DNA from: Winogradskyella sp.
GTDB lineage: Bacteria; Bacteroidota; Bacteroidia; Flavobacteriales; Flavobacteriaceae
Direction: 5' to 3'
DNA: 6,570 nucleotides
NCBI GenBank assembly: GCA_030149115.1
Contig: JASBSE010000220.1
Span: 1 to 6,570 of the forward strand
In this document: in pieces, positions 1-6,086 of the stretch
Layout of the letters: every line of letters starts with the position of its first letter
Position numbering within the stretch: the stretch's first letter is position 1
Position numbers and translations under genes: made by a program
The notes under the pieces: generated by a model
What the model was told of the DNA's origin: nothing
Database searches by the model: none
What the model saw: the letters and a program-made list of their open reading frames with translations, nothing else

Positions 1-386
1 GCTTTAAATTCTAAAGCATTTCCGGAAGGATCTTTAAAGAACATTGTAGCTTGCTCACCAACTTGTCCTTCAAAACGAATGTAAGGTTCTATGACGAATT
101 TTATGTTTTTGCTTTTTAACATGTCAGCAAAACCATGAAAATCTTCCCAAGGTAAAACAACACCAAAATGTGGAACAGGTACATCTTTTCCATCAACGGA
201 ATTGGTATGGGTGTCTTCTTCAGTTTTTGGTTTGTAATGAATCACTAACTGATGACCAAAAAAGTTGTAATCGACCCAGTGATCACTGCTTCTACCTTCT
301 TCAAAATTTAAAGTATTGGTATAAAAATCTCTGCATTCCGAAAGATTATGTACAGGTATTGCCAAATGAAAAGGAGATAACGCCAT
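1..386 (-). CDS. VOC (glyoxalase/dioxygenase superfamily) protein, C-terminus cut by window edge
   Basis: I translated the minus strand from the ATG at 386 and found 128 codons that stay open to the window edge. The protein begins MALSPFHLAIPVHNL and ends FFKDPSGNALEFK. These are the first-strand histidine (His7 in FHLAIPV) and the last-strand glutamate (Glu126 in DPSGNALEF) typical of vicinal-oxygen-chelate metal sites. His73 in PHFGVV opens the second beta-alpha-beta-beta-beta half. Relatives I know are about 140 residues, so only a dozen or so residues should be missing. The reaction cannot be told from sequence: glyoxalase-, dioxygenase- and resistance-type members share this fold. It is probably cytosolic, since no signal peptide is seen. 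The start lies 6 bases after the rluF stop, which suggests translational coupling as the last visible gene of the operon. No Shine-Dalgarno is seen. Confidence 0.88.
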   Translation of the reverse strand, partial: MALSPFHLAIPVHNLSECRDFYTNTLNFEEGRSSDHWVDYNFFGHQLVIHYKPKTEEDTHTNSVDGKDVPVPHFGVVLPWEDFHGFADMLKSKNIKFVIEPYIRFEGQVGEQATMFFKDPSGNALEFK

Positions 387-392
387 TGTAAA

Positions 393-1157
393 CTAGTTTT
401 TTGGGTTTCGTCTTCGGTTGTTGGGTTGAAACGTCTTTTTTGAATCGCTAATAAGCTCGCTTAACGTATCGAATTCTGTTTTTGTAAGCTCTCGGTATTT
501 ACCAATAGGCGTGTCGAGTTTTATATTCATAATTCGAATGCGCTTTAAGGTCAGAACTTCGTAATTGAGATATTCGCACATACGACGAATTTGACGATTC
601 AATCCTTGAGTTAAAATGATACTGAAGGTGAATTTGTCTATCTTTTTAACAACACATTTTTTGGTACGTTGCTTAAGTTCTTCAATATAAATACCACCAG
701 CCATTCGCTGAATAAAGGTTTGTGAAATCGGTTTGTCTACAGTAACGACATATTCTTTTTCATGATTATTACTTGCACGAAGTATCTTGTTCACGATATC
801 ACCATCATCGGTAAGAAGAATTAAGCCTTCACTTGGCTTATCTAAACGGCCAATAGGAAAAATTCGTTTTGGATAATTTATAAAGTCAATAATATTATCC
901 TTTTCAACTCTTGTATCTGTAGTACAAACAATCCCAACAGGTTTGTTAAAGGCTAGATAAACAAAATCTTTTTTGCGCTCACCTATAATTTCTCCATCAA
1001 CTTTGACAACATCGTCTAGTGCAACTTTGGTTCCCATTTCAGGAACAACATCGTTAATCGTAACTCGACCAGCATCAATAAGCCGATCAGCTTCGCGACG
1101 TGAGCAATATCCAGCTTCGCTTAGGTATTTGTTAAGGCGTTTTAGTTCTTTTGACAT
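393..1157 (-). CDS. rluF: 23S rRNA pseudouridine(2604) synthase RluF
   Basis: This 254-residue protein has the S4-plus-catalytic layout of the RsuA/RluB/E/F family. Residues about 6-55 (RLNKYLSEAGYCSRREADR onward) form the S4 RNA-binding domain. NKPVGIVCTT at 71-80 and IGRLDKPSEGL at 102-112 hold the catalytic aspartate, Asp106. QGLNRQIRRMCEY at 184-196 is the conserved late motif. The match to remembered E. coli RluF is strong over the whole core, including FPIGRLDK, HEKEY, TVDKPI and KKC.VKK. It is better than I would expect for RsuA, RluB or RluE. In E. coli, RluF converts U2604 of 23S rRNA, and also U35 of tRNA-Tyr, to pseudouridine; that function here is inferred. The C-terminal tail is shorter than in E. 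coli and is basic (NRRRNPKN). The gene lies 37 bases after the acetolactate-decarboxylase-like gene and may also have its own promoter. Confidence 0.93.
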   Translation of the reverse strand: MSKELKRLNKYLSEAGYCSRREADRLIDAGRVTINDVVPEMGTKVALDDVVKVDGEIIGERKKDFVYLAFNKPVGIVCTTDTRVEKDNIIDFINYPKRIFPIGRLDKPSEGLILLTDDGDIVNKILRASNNHEKEYVVTVDKPISQTFIQRMAGGIYIEELKQRTKKCVVKKIDKFTFSIILTQGLNRQIRRMCEYLNYEVLTLKRIRIMNIKLDTPIGKYRELTKTEFDTLSELISDSKKTFQPNNRRRNPKN

Positions 1158-1161
1158 ATTG

Positions 1162-1169
1162 CAAAAGTA
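1162..1169 (-). promoter_or_regulatory. Candidate -7 promoter box (TACTTTTG) for rluF
   Basis: Read on the minus strand, this octamer is TACTTTTG, a full match to the Bacteroidota -7 consensus TAnnTTTG. Four bases (CAAT) separate it from the rluF ATG. A transcript starting there would be leaderless or nearly so. I found no TTG at the proper -33 distance, so the call rests on the -7 box and its position. It would give rluF and the VOC gene a promoter inside the larger operon. Confidence 0.35.
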
Positions 1170-1194
1170 CTACAAAGAAATCTATTTGAAATAC

Positions 1195-1920
1195 TTAAGA
1201 TTTAGGTAAAAATAGGGTAGCGTTTTCAAACTGAACATCGTCAAGATGTCCCATTTTCTTTTCATCTTTTGTAATAAGATGCATGTGCAGAAAGGAATCG
1301 TGATGAGTGAAAACACCTTGATGTTTATTAGAGTAGAAGCCAATGATATCTACAGCTTCATTATCTAACATATAATTTATCTGACCTTGATGCGCTTCTT
1401 TGGGAGAAGACACTTTTGTGCCTTTAGGTAAATTTTGAATATGGATTTCAGCGGAATTCACTGTTCCACTGAGTTTAAAAACAAAAGGTGCGTCAGAATT
1501 TTTGCTTTTGGAAGTAATAAAAGTTTCTAGATCACTAATACTCTTAATGGTTTTGGGTAGCATCATAGTTTCCCAATCGGTAGAATTAGCATAAACAAAA
1601 AATGGTGCACTGGTTTTGGCGTTCTTTGCTACAATCATCGTGGAATCACTAAGTACTTTGGAAGTGTAAGCTGTACCATTATTAATAAGGATTTCTCCTG
1701 TTAAAAACGACTCAGGACCCAAACCGTAAAGTCCTTTTTTGTTAGAAATCGTATCCAATGAAATCTTACCATCAAGTTCTCCTTTCCACATTACGTCTTT
1801 CATAGCTCCAACAATCTTTACTTCATTTTTAGAAGTTGAAGTTTCAGAGTTTTTCTTGTCAGAATTGCAACTGAAAATTATAGCTGTAAGAACTATGACA
1901 AATAGATTTTTGTATTTCAT
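1195..1920 (-). CDS. Acetolactate decarboxylase-family lipoprotein (BudA/AlsD-like, catalytic residues altered)
   Basis: With the ATG at 1920 this is a 241-residue protein. A hydrophobic signal (MKYKNLFVIVLTAIIFSC) ends in a lipobox with lipidated Cys18, so the protein should sit in a membrane facing the periplasm or outside. The mature part matches the alpha-acetolactate decarboxylase fold. GLYGLG at 63-68 and LTGEI with Glu76 align with the GIG...LDGEL region. HMH at 212-214 and His225 give H-x-H-x10-H, the same spacing as the zinc ligands of AlsD/BudA, which turn acetolactate into acetoin. The catalytic arginine of the family (TRT context) appears to be His160, and the protein ends right after LFLPKS, so the C-terminal glutamate tail is absent. 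Activity is therefore uncertain. An in-frame ATG at 1953 would overlap the upstream gene and push the signal peptide inward, so I prefer 1920, 13 bases after the hydrolase stop. Confidence 0.85.
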   Translation of the reverse strand: MKYKNLFVIVLTAIIFSCNSDKKNSETSTSKNEVKIVGAMKDVMWKGELDGKISLDTISNKKGLYGLGPESFLTGEILINNGTAYTSKVLSDSTMIVAKNAKTSAPFFVYANSTDWETMMLPKTIKSISDLETFITSKSKNSDAPFVFKLSGTVNSAEIHIQNLPKGTKVSSPKEAHQGQINYMLDNEAVDIIGFYSNKHQGVFTHHDSFLHMHLITKDEKKMGHLDDVQFENATLFLPKS

Positions 1921-1933
1921 CAGATTTAAATAA

Positions 1934-2761
1934 TTATCGGTTAATAAAATCAATAATCTTTGGTGTTAGAGATTTATCTTTAAGTCCATGACCAAATCCC
2001 GAGGTTGTAATAAGTTCTGCGTTTTTATAACGATTAGCAAAGAGTTGCCCATCTTCATAAGGAATAATTTTATCCTTTTTATCATGTATTATTAAGCCTT
2101 CAGCTTCAATAGTTTTTGTAAAGTTTGCGGCAGAGAAATAATCTACAGGTTTACCAAAGCGTTCAATAACGATATTATCTAAGCCATTAGAAATTCGTTT
2201 GTTATAACCCATCATAGATTTGTATCTAGAAAATACACCAGTAAAATGAGCAGGTGCACCAAGTAAAACCAATTTTTTAACTGAGGGTAATTGGTGGTTG
2301 TGCATAAAGAATACAGTTGCCATACCACCTACTGAGTGTCCGATAATAGCTTCAGGCTGATGTTTTTGAGCAACCACATTTATGTATTCTGAATATAAAA
2401 CGGCATTAAATTGTCTACCCTCTGAGCGGCCATGTGCAGGCCCATCTAGAGCAATAATATTATAATCTTGAGCTTTTAAATCCTCTAGAATATAACTCCA
2501 CCTTGAGGTATTACTTTCCCAACCATGTGCCAGTAAAATAGTCTTTCTTTTCCCGTTCCAACGATAAGTTGCAATATCTTGTCCTTTAAGTGATAATTCT
2601 TCAAATAAAGCAGAATCAATTATTTTTTCTTGTTCTTCCGTGTAGCGACCCTTACGTGGAGAAGCAAATAAACTCAAAGCCTTTTTTGAGGCATATTTTG
2701 AAGATATTAAACTCGTTGCATTAAGAGCACTACCAATAGATTTTATAACAAAACTACTCAT
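1934..2761 (-). CDS. Alpha/beta hydrolase fold protein
   Basis: This 275-residue protein has a complete alpha/beta hydrolase core. LLAHGWESN at 76-84 is the oxyanion-hole region and LDGPAHGRS at 105-113 the conserved strand-turn. GHSVGG at 141-146 is the nucleophile elbow with Ser143. HDKKDKIIP at 226-234 supplies the acid Asp230, and GFGHG at 255-259 the histidine His258. The triad is intact, so it is probably an active esterase, lipase or related hydrolase; the substrate cannot be read from sequence. The first 70 or so residues precede the fold and carry no signal peptide or membrane segment that I can see, so it is likely cytosolic. The start is one base after the cupin stop, a strong sign of translational coupling, with a purine-rich stretch (GAAAAAGAA) just upstream of the ATG. 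Confidence 0.9.
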   Translation of the reverse strand: MSSFVIKSIGSALNATSLISSKYASKKALSLFASPRKGRYTEEQEKIIDSALFEELSLKGQDIATYRWNGKRKTILLAHGWESNTSRWSYILEDLKAQDYNIIALDGPAHGRSEGRQFNAVLYSEYINVVAQKHQPEAIIGHSVGGMATVFFMHNHQLPSVKKLVLLGAPAHFTGVFSRYKSMMGYNKRISNGLDNIVIERFGKPVDYFSAANFTKTIEAEGLIIHDKKDKIIPYEDGQLFANRYKNAELITTSGFGHGLKDKSLTPKIIDFINR

Positions 2762-2762
2762 G

Positions 2763-3131
2763 CTATTCTTTTTCTCGGTTTACGGCTTCCATTGAAAATG
2801 CAGGGAGACAAATAGCAATATATTCACAAGGTTCTGTAAAAGGATTAGAATATTGAAGTCTGGTGTTCTTTTCAACCTTAATAGATTGTCCGGCTTCTAA
2901 AACTATTGTTTCACCTTCTATGATAAACTGTTTTTTACCTTTAATTATAAAGGTGTATTCATCAAATTCAGGTGTTTGAAAGGGTTCACTCCAGCCAGAA
3001 GGTGCAACCATATGCGCAATGCTAATTTTGGAGTTACCATCAGAAGCTTTTCCAAAATGTTCTTTAATGATTTTACCATCATCGGTTGGGACAACAAATG
3101 GTGAGTTTTGGATTGTATATTTTTTTTTCAT
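2763..3131 (-). CDS. Small single-domain cupin lacking the usual metal-binding HxH
   Basis: This 122-residue protein is one conserved-barrel cupin domain. The first cupin motif runs from Gly46 (GWSEPFQTPEFDEYTFIIKG, 46-65) and keeps the Glu58 and Gly65 spacing of G-x5-HxH-x3-4-E-x6-G. The two histidines are replaced by Gln52 and Pro54. The second motif is around LEAGQSIKVEKNT (78-90), followed by YSNPF, with no histidine there either. The only histidines are His25 and His40. It is therefore probably not a classical metal-dependent dioxygenase or isomerase and may bind a small ligand or act as a sensor or partner; that is inference. The end is polar (VNREKE). There is no signal peptide. It is the third gene of the apparent operon, 16 bases after the lipoprotein stop and 1 base before the hydrolase. 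A weak TAGG lies upstream of the ATG. Confidence 0.85.
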   Translation of the reverse strand: MKKKYTIQNSPFVVPTDDGKIIKEHFGKASDGNSKISIAHMVAPSGWSEPFQTPEFDEYTFIIKGKKQFIIEGETIVLEAGQSIKVEKNTRLQYSNPFTEPCEYIAICLPAFSMEAVNREKE

Positions 3132-3147
3132 CTAAGCCTATTGAGTT

Positions 3148-3705
3148 TTACCAATGAATCATAAAATACTTAATTTTTGCTTTCTCTGGTATTTGTATAG
3201 GATCGATTGTAGTATCCATATCGAATCTTAAACTGCTGGGTAATTCCTTTTTGTCAATAGTAAAAGAAGCATTAATTTCATTAACAGAAACTACAACTGT
3301 ATTGATAAGATTATCAATTTTTGAAATCTTATAATTATCCTTAATATCCTTGAAGGTACTTAGAAATGAAATGTTCTTTTTTGTTTTATAACGTTCATCA
3401 TTAATGCGTACACTAGAAATTACAGAGGTGGAGTCTAGGACTTCTTTAGGGTATAAGTCTAAAAGCTTTTTACCACTTTTATCAAATATTTCAATAATGT
3501 TTACTGAACCAGCAAATTCATCACCAGAAACATATCTTACTATTGAATCATTTTTAAAAATGGTGTCTAATTCTCTCACGGTTGTAGAGTCTGTTAATAA
3601 TCCTATGTTGTGCTTTTTCACCAAAAAAGGATCAACAGGTTTATCAGTTGAGCAACTTGTTATAAAAACTGATGCAAGTATAATTGCAAAAAAGATGTTT
3701 TTCAT
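3148..3705 (-). CDS. Hypothetical lipoprotein, family not recognised
   Basis: This 185-residue protein starts with a lipoprotein signal (MKNIFFAIILASVFITSC). Cys18 would be lipid-modified, so the mature protein should be membrane-anchored in the cell envelope. After the cysteine comes STDKPVDPFLVKKHNIGLL, then an alternating polar/hydrophobic pattern that suggests beta strands, for example RYVSGDEFAGSVNIIEIFD at about 57-75 and later TVVVSVNEINASFTID. I see no catalytic motif, repeat or further membrane segment, and I do not recognise the family. The protein ends in an aromatic (FMIHW). It lies 19 bases after the stop of the HerA-like ATPase gene and 16 bases before the cupin, so it is probably co-transcribed. 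Its job cannot be inferred from these neighbours. The residues after the cysteine (STDK) do not form a clear acidic surface-export signal. Confidence 0.85.
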   Translation of the reverse strand: MKNIFFAIILASVFITSCSTDKPVDPFLVKKHNIGLLTDSTTVRELDTIFKNDSIVRYVSGDEFAGSVNIIEIFDKSGKKLLDLYPKEVLDSTSVISSVRINDERYKTKKNISFLSTFKDIKDNYKISKIDNLINTVVVSVNEINASFTIDKKELPSSLRFDMDTTIDPIQIPEKAKIKYFMIHW

Positions 3706-3724
3706 ATTTAAGATTTAGGGTTTG

Positions 3725-5260
3725 TTATTTTAGCATTTTGGTTAATATTCCCAATACGCTTCTTATTACAGTTGGACTAGATAGTACTTTTACTATTGGG
3801 TTTTGTCGTGTACTTCGTCTACTAGAGGTGCTACGTTTTTTGCTTTCGGCTTTTTTAAGCGCTTCTTTTTCTTCTTCAGCTTTTCTTTTGGCTTCTTCAG
3901 CTTCGGCAAGTTCAATTTTTTTGTTCAGCATTTCATAAGCACTTTCTCTATCAATCTCTTGATTGTATTTTCGTGCTAATTTTGATTGACCAAGTAAATT
4001 ACTAAGTTCACTTTCTGTTAAGATATCCATGCGGCTCATAGGTGCACGCATCATGGTTGCCGCTAGTGGAGTAGGCTTTCCTTTTTCATCCAAAGCCGAA
4101 ACTAAAGCTTCACCTATTCCTAAAGAAGTTAGTACTTCTGCAGTATCATAATATTCTGTGTCTGGATAGTTCTGAGCAGTAAGTTTTATAGCTTTTCTGT
4201 CTTTTGCAGTAAAAGCTCGTAAAGCATGTTGAACTTTTAGTCCTAATTGTCCAAGTACAGCTTCAGGAACATCAGTAGGGTTTTGAGTTACAAAGTATAA
4301 ACCAACACCTTTACTTCTTATAAGCTTAACAATACTCTCAATTTGATTTAATAAAGCATCAGAAGCTTCATTAAAAATCAAATGTGCTTCGTCAATGAAC
4401 ATTACAAGTTCTGGTCTGCCACTATCTCCTTGTTCAGGGAACGTAGAGTAAATCTCAGCCAAAAGACTCAACATAAAAGTTGAAAACAACTTTGGTTTGT
4501 CTTGAATGTCAGTAAGTCTGATAATGTTGATGTAACCACGACCATTTTCGTCAATACGAAGTAGATCTTGGGTATCAAAAGAGGTTTCTCCAAAGAATAA
4601 GTCACCACCTTGTTGTTCAATTTCAATAATTTTTCTTAGGATAGCTCCTGTTGAAGCCGTTGAGATTCTACCGTAAGCGTCTTGAAATTCATCTTTGCCT
4701 TCATTGGTGGCATACTGCAATATCTTTTTGAAATCTTTAAGGTCTAGAAGTGGTAATTTGTTATCATCACAATATTTAAAAATCACTGAAATAATACCAG
4801 CTTGAGTCTCTGTAACGTCTAATATTCTCGAAATAAGAACTGGTCCAAACTCACTAATAGTAGCTCTTAACCTAACACCATCTTGTTCAGACAACGTTAA
4901 AACTTCAACTGGAAAAGATTTAGCATCAAAAGGCAGTCCAATTTTTTCCATGCGCTCATCAATTTTAGCATGGCCAGGACTAGGTTTTGCCAATCCACTT
5001 AAATCTCCTTTGATGTCCATTAGTAAAACTGGGATACCTTTTTCAGACAGATTTTCTGCCAAAACCTGTAGCGTTTTTGTTTTTCCGGTACCAGTAGCAC
5101 CTGCAATAAGACCATGACGGTTCATGGTTTTTAAAGGCACATTTACAAAGGCATTTGTTTTAGTTTCTCCATCTAACATTGCAGCACCTAAGGTGATGAA
5201 ATCTCCTTTAAATGTATTGCCAGTATTAATGTCGCTTATGAATTTTTCAGAATTACTCAT
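3725..5260 (-). CDS. HerA/YjgR-type ATPase (DUF853, helicase HerA-like domain)
   Basis: This 511-residue P-loop ATPase is close to the length of E. coli YjgR (about 500). The Walker A motif is GATGTGKT at 54-61. LLMDIKGDLSGL at 79-90 is the family's signature strand. The Walker B motif is LVMFIDEAH at 285-293, followed by the sensor-like FVTQNP at 323-328. HALRAF at 345-350 holds a candidate arginine finger, Arg348. From about 445 to 474 a charged, Glu/Lys/Ala-rich segment should form a coiled coil. A Ser/Arg-rich basic linker and a hydrophobic C-terminal helix follow. HerA/FtsK relatives are hexameric DNA translocases. For this DUF853 branch, DNA translocation is an inference and the cellular role is not settled. 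No nurA nuclease gene, the usual partner of archaeal HerA, is in the window. It is the first gene of the minus-strand operon. A weak box (TATTTTTA, minus strand, 5278-5285) lies upstream without a good -33 element. Confidence 0.92.
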   Translation of the reverse strand: MSNSEKFISDINTGNTFKGDFITLGAAMLDGETKTNAFVNVPLKTMNRHGLIAGATGTGKTKTLQVLAENLSEKGIPVLLMDIKGDLSGLAKPSPGHAKIDERMEKIGLPFDAKSFPVEVLTLSEQDGVRLRATISEFGPVLISRILDVTETQAGIISVIFKYCDDNKLPLLDLKDFKKILQYATNEGKDEFQDAYGRISTASTGAILRKIIEIEQQGGDLFFGETSFDTQDLLRIDENGRGYINIIRLTDIQDKPKLFSTFMLSLLAEIYSTFPEQGDSGRPELVMFIDEAHLIFNEASDALLNQIESIVKLIRSKGVGLYFVTQNPTDVPEAVLGQLGLKVQHALRAFTAKDRKAIKLTAQNYPDTEYYDTAEVLTSLGIGEALVSALDEKGKPTPLAATMMRAPMSRMDILTESELSNLLGQSKLARKYNQEIDRESAYEMLNKKIELAEAEEAKRKAEEEKEALKKAESKKRSTSSRRSTRQNPIVKVLSSPTVIRSVLGILTKMLK

Positions 5261-5322
5261 TGATCAGAAAATTTGCATAAAAATAGTGTAATTTTAATCA
5301 AGTTTAAAATAGAATTCGTCTC

Positions 5323-5355
5323 TTGAGTACTAACATAATTGCTACTTTAGTATTG
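5323..5355 (+). promoter_or_regulatory. Possible second, upstream promoter for queE
   Basis: A TTG at 5323-5325 is followed after 22 bases by TAGTATTG at 5348-5355, one mismatch from TAnnTTTG. An overlapping alternative is TACTTTAG at 5343-5350, 17 bases after the same TTG and also with one mismatch. Spacings of about 17-23 bases are known for Bacteroidota promoters. A transcript from here would have a leader of roughly 40 bases. The call is weak because such boxes occur often by chance in AT-rich DNA. Confidence 0.2.
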
Positions 5356-5384
5356 CCAACAGAAGAATACTGAAGACTTATTGA

Positions 5385-5392
5385 TATATTTG
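5385..5392 (+). promoter_or_regulatory. Candidate -7 promoter box (TATATTTG) for queE
   Basis: TATATTTG is a full match to the Bacteroidota -7 consensus TAnnTTTG and ends six bases before the queE ATG at 5399. Transcription would begin about at the start codon, giving a leaderless or very short-leader mRNA. The box overlaps the codons that would be used if translation began at the in-frame TTG at 5381, so it also decides the start. No well-placed -33 TTG is seen, which lowers confidence. Confidence 0.5.
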
Positions 5393-5398
5393 CCAACT

Positions 5399-6031
5399 AT
5401 GACGAGAAGAGAACGACAAGAATTAATAGATAAAGGATATTTGTTGCCTTTAATGGAAGAGTTTTATACCATTCAAGGTGAAGGTTTTCATAAAGGTACT
5501 GCAGCTTATTTTGTGCGAATTGGTGGTTGCGATGTTGGTTGTCATTGGTGCGATGTAAAAGAAAGTTGGTTAGCCGAGTTACATCCTCCTACTGAGACAG
5601 AAAAGATTGTTGCCAATGCTGTAAAGTATAGTAACACCATCGTAGTTACAGGTGGAGAACCACTAACTTGGGATATGGGACCATTAACAGAGCAACTAAA
5701 AGCAAAAGGCGTACAAACACATATTGAAACCTCAGGTGCTTACAAACTATCTGGTATTTGGGATTGGATTTGTTTGTCTCCAAAGAAGATAAAATTGCCA
5801 ACCGAAGAAATCTACGGAAAAGCTCACGAATTAAAATGTATTATCTACAATAAGGATGATTTTAAATTTGCTGAGGAGCAGGCCGCTAAGGTAACTAAGG
5901 ATTGCATTTTGTATTTACAACCAGAATGGAGTAAAAGAGAAAAGATGATGCCGCAGATTGTAGATTACGTTATGGCAAATCCAAAATGGAAAGTCTCATT
6001 GCAAACACATAAGTATTTGAATATACCCTAA
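5399..6031 (+). CDS. queE: 7-carboxy-7-deazaguanine synthase QueE
   Basis: This 210-residue radical-SAM enzyme converts 6-carboxytetrahydropterin to 7-carboxy-7-deazaguanine, a step towards preQ0 and queuosine in tRNA. FYTIQGEGFHKGTAAYFVR at 22-40 is the QueE N-terminal signature. Cys44, Cys48 and Cys51 (GGCDVGCHWCD) give C-x3-C-x2-C for the [4Fe-4S] cluster. TGGEP at 84-88 is the SAM-binding motif. LSPKKIKLP and the final LQTHKYLNIP are also typical of the family. The length fits Bacteroidota QueE, so the gene looks complete. I chose the ATG at 5399 rather than the in-frame TTG at 5381 because a strong -7 box covers the latter and MTRRERQELIDKG looks like a natural N-terminus. No other queuosine gene is in view. 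It stands alone on the plus strand, divergent from the HerA-like gene and closed by a terminator. Confidence 0.95.
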   Translation: MTRRERQELIDKGYLLPLMEEFYTIQGEGFHKGTAAYFVRIGGCDVGCHWCDVKESWLAELHPPTETEKIVANAVKYSNTIVVTGGEPLTWDMGPLTEQLKAKGVQTHIETSGAYKLSGIWDWICLSPKKIKLPTEEIYGKAHELKCIIYNKDDFKFAEEQAAKVTKDCILYLQPEWSKREKMMPQIVDYVMANPKWKVSLQTHKYLNIP

Positions 6032-6069
6032 ACAAAAAACACCTTGAGAATTCAAGGTGTTTTTTGTTT
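6030..6069. terminator. Bidirectional Rho-independent terminator between queE and the DUF2911 gene
   Basis: Bases 6030-6047 pair perfectly with 6052-6069 (18 bp) around a GAAT loop. The core ACACCTTGA/TCAAGGTGT is flanked by an A run on the left and a T run on the right, so either strand yields a hairpin followed by U residues. It begins at the queE stop codon and ends 17 bases before the stop codon of the convergent DUF2911 gene, so it can end transcription of both. Confidence 0.9.
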
Positions 6070-6086
6070 TAAACGGTAGGTATTCA

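Noticed and set aside
170..391. Plus-strand open frame of 73 codons
   Set aside because: It lies antisense to the VOC-family gene, whose translation shows clear family motifs; the plus-strand product shows no recognisable pattern.
1191..1206. A 16-base sequence (ATACTTAAGATTTAGG) recurring with one mismatch at 3704-3719, both near gene junctions
   Set aside because: A near match of this length is expected about once by chance in 6.5 kb of AT-rich DNA, and the two copies sit differently relative to their genes.
973..1209. Plus-strand open frame of 78 codons
   Set aside because: It is antisense to the S4 domain of rluF; the Ser/Arg/Thr-rich product is a shadow of that coding sequence.
1739..1933. 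Plus-strand open frame of 64 codons
   Set aside because: It is antisense to the N-terminal half of the acetolactate-decarboxylase-like lipoprotein, with no motif and no promoter or start signal.
1921..1953. Longer N-terminus for the acetolactate-decarboxylase-like gene from the ATG at 1953
   Set aside because: It would overlap the hydrolase gene and place polar residues before the lipoprotein signal; the ATG at 1920 gives a normal signal peptide.
3840..3915. Short tandem-like repeats of GCTTCTTC/CTTCAGC type
   Set aside because: They come from repeated Glu, Ala and Lys codons in the coiled-coil segment of the ATPase, not from an independent DNA repeat.
3404..3938. Two overlapping plus-strand open frames (3404-3718 and 3684-3938)
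   Set aside because: They are antisense to the lipoprotein and to the coiled-coil end of the ATPase; the second is Ser/Ala/Phe-rich only because it reads Glu/Lys/Ala codons backwards.
5356..5398. Possible preQ1 riboswitch upstream of queE
   Set aside because: There is no C-rich or A-rich preQ1 aptamer pattern or stem-loop, and the best promoter box leaves no room for a leader.
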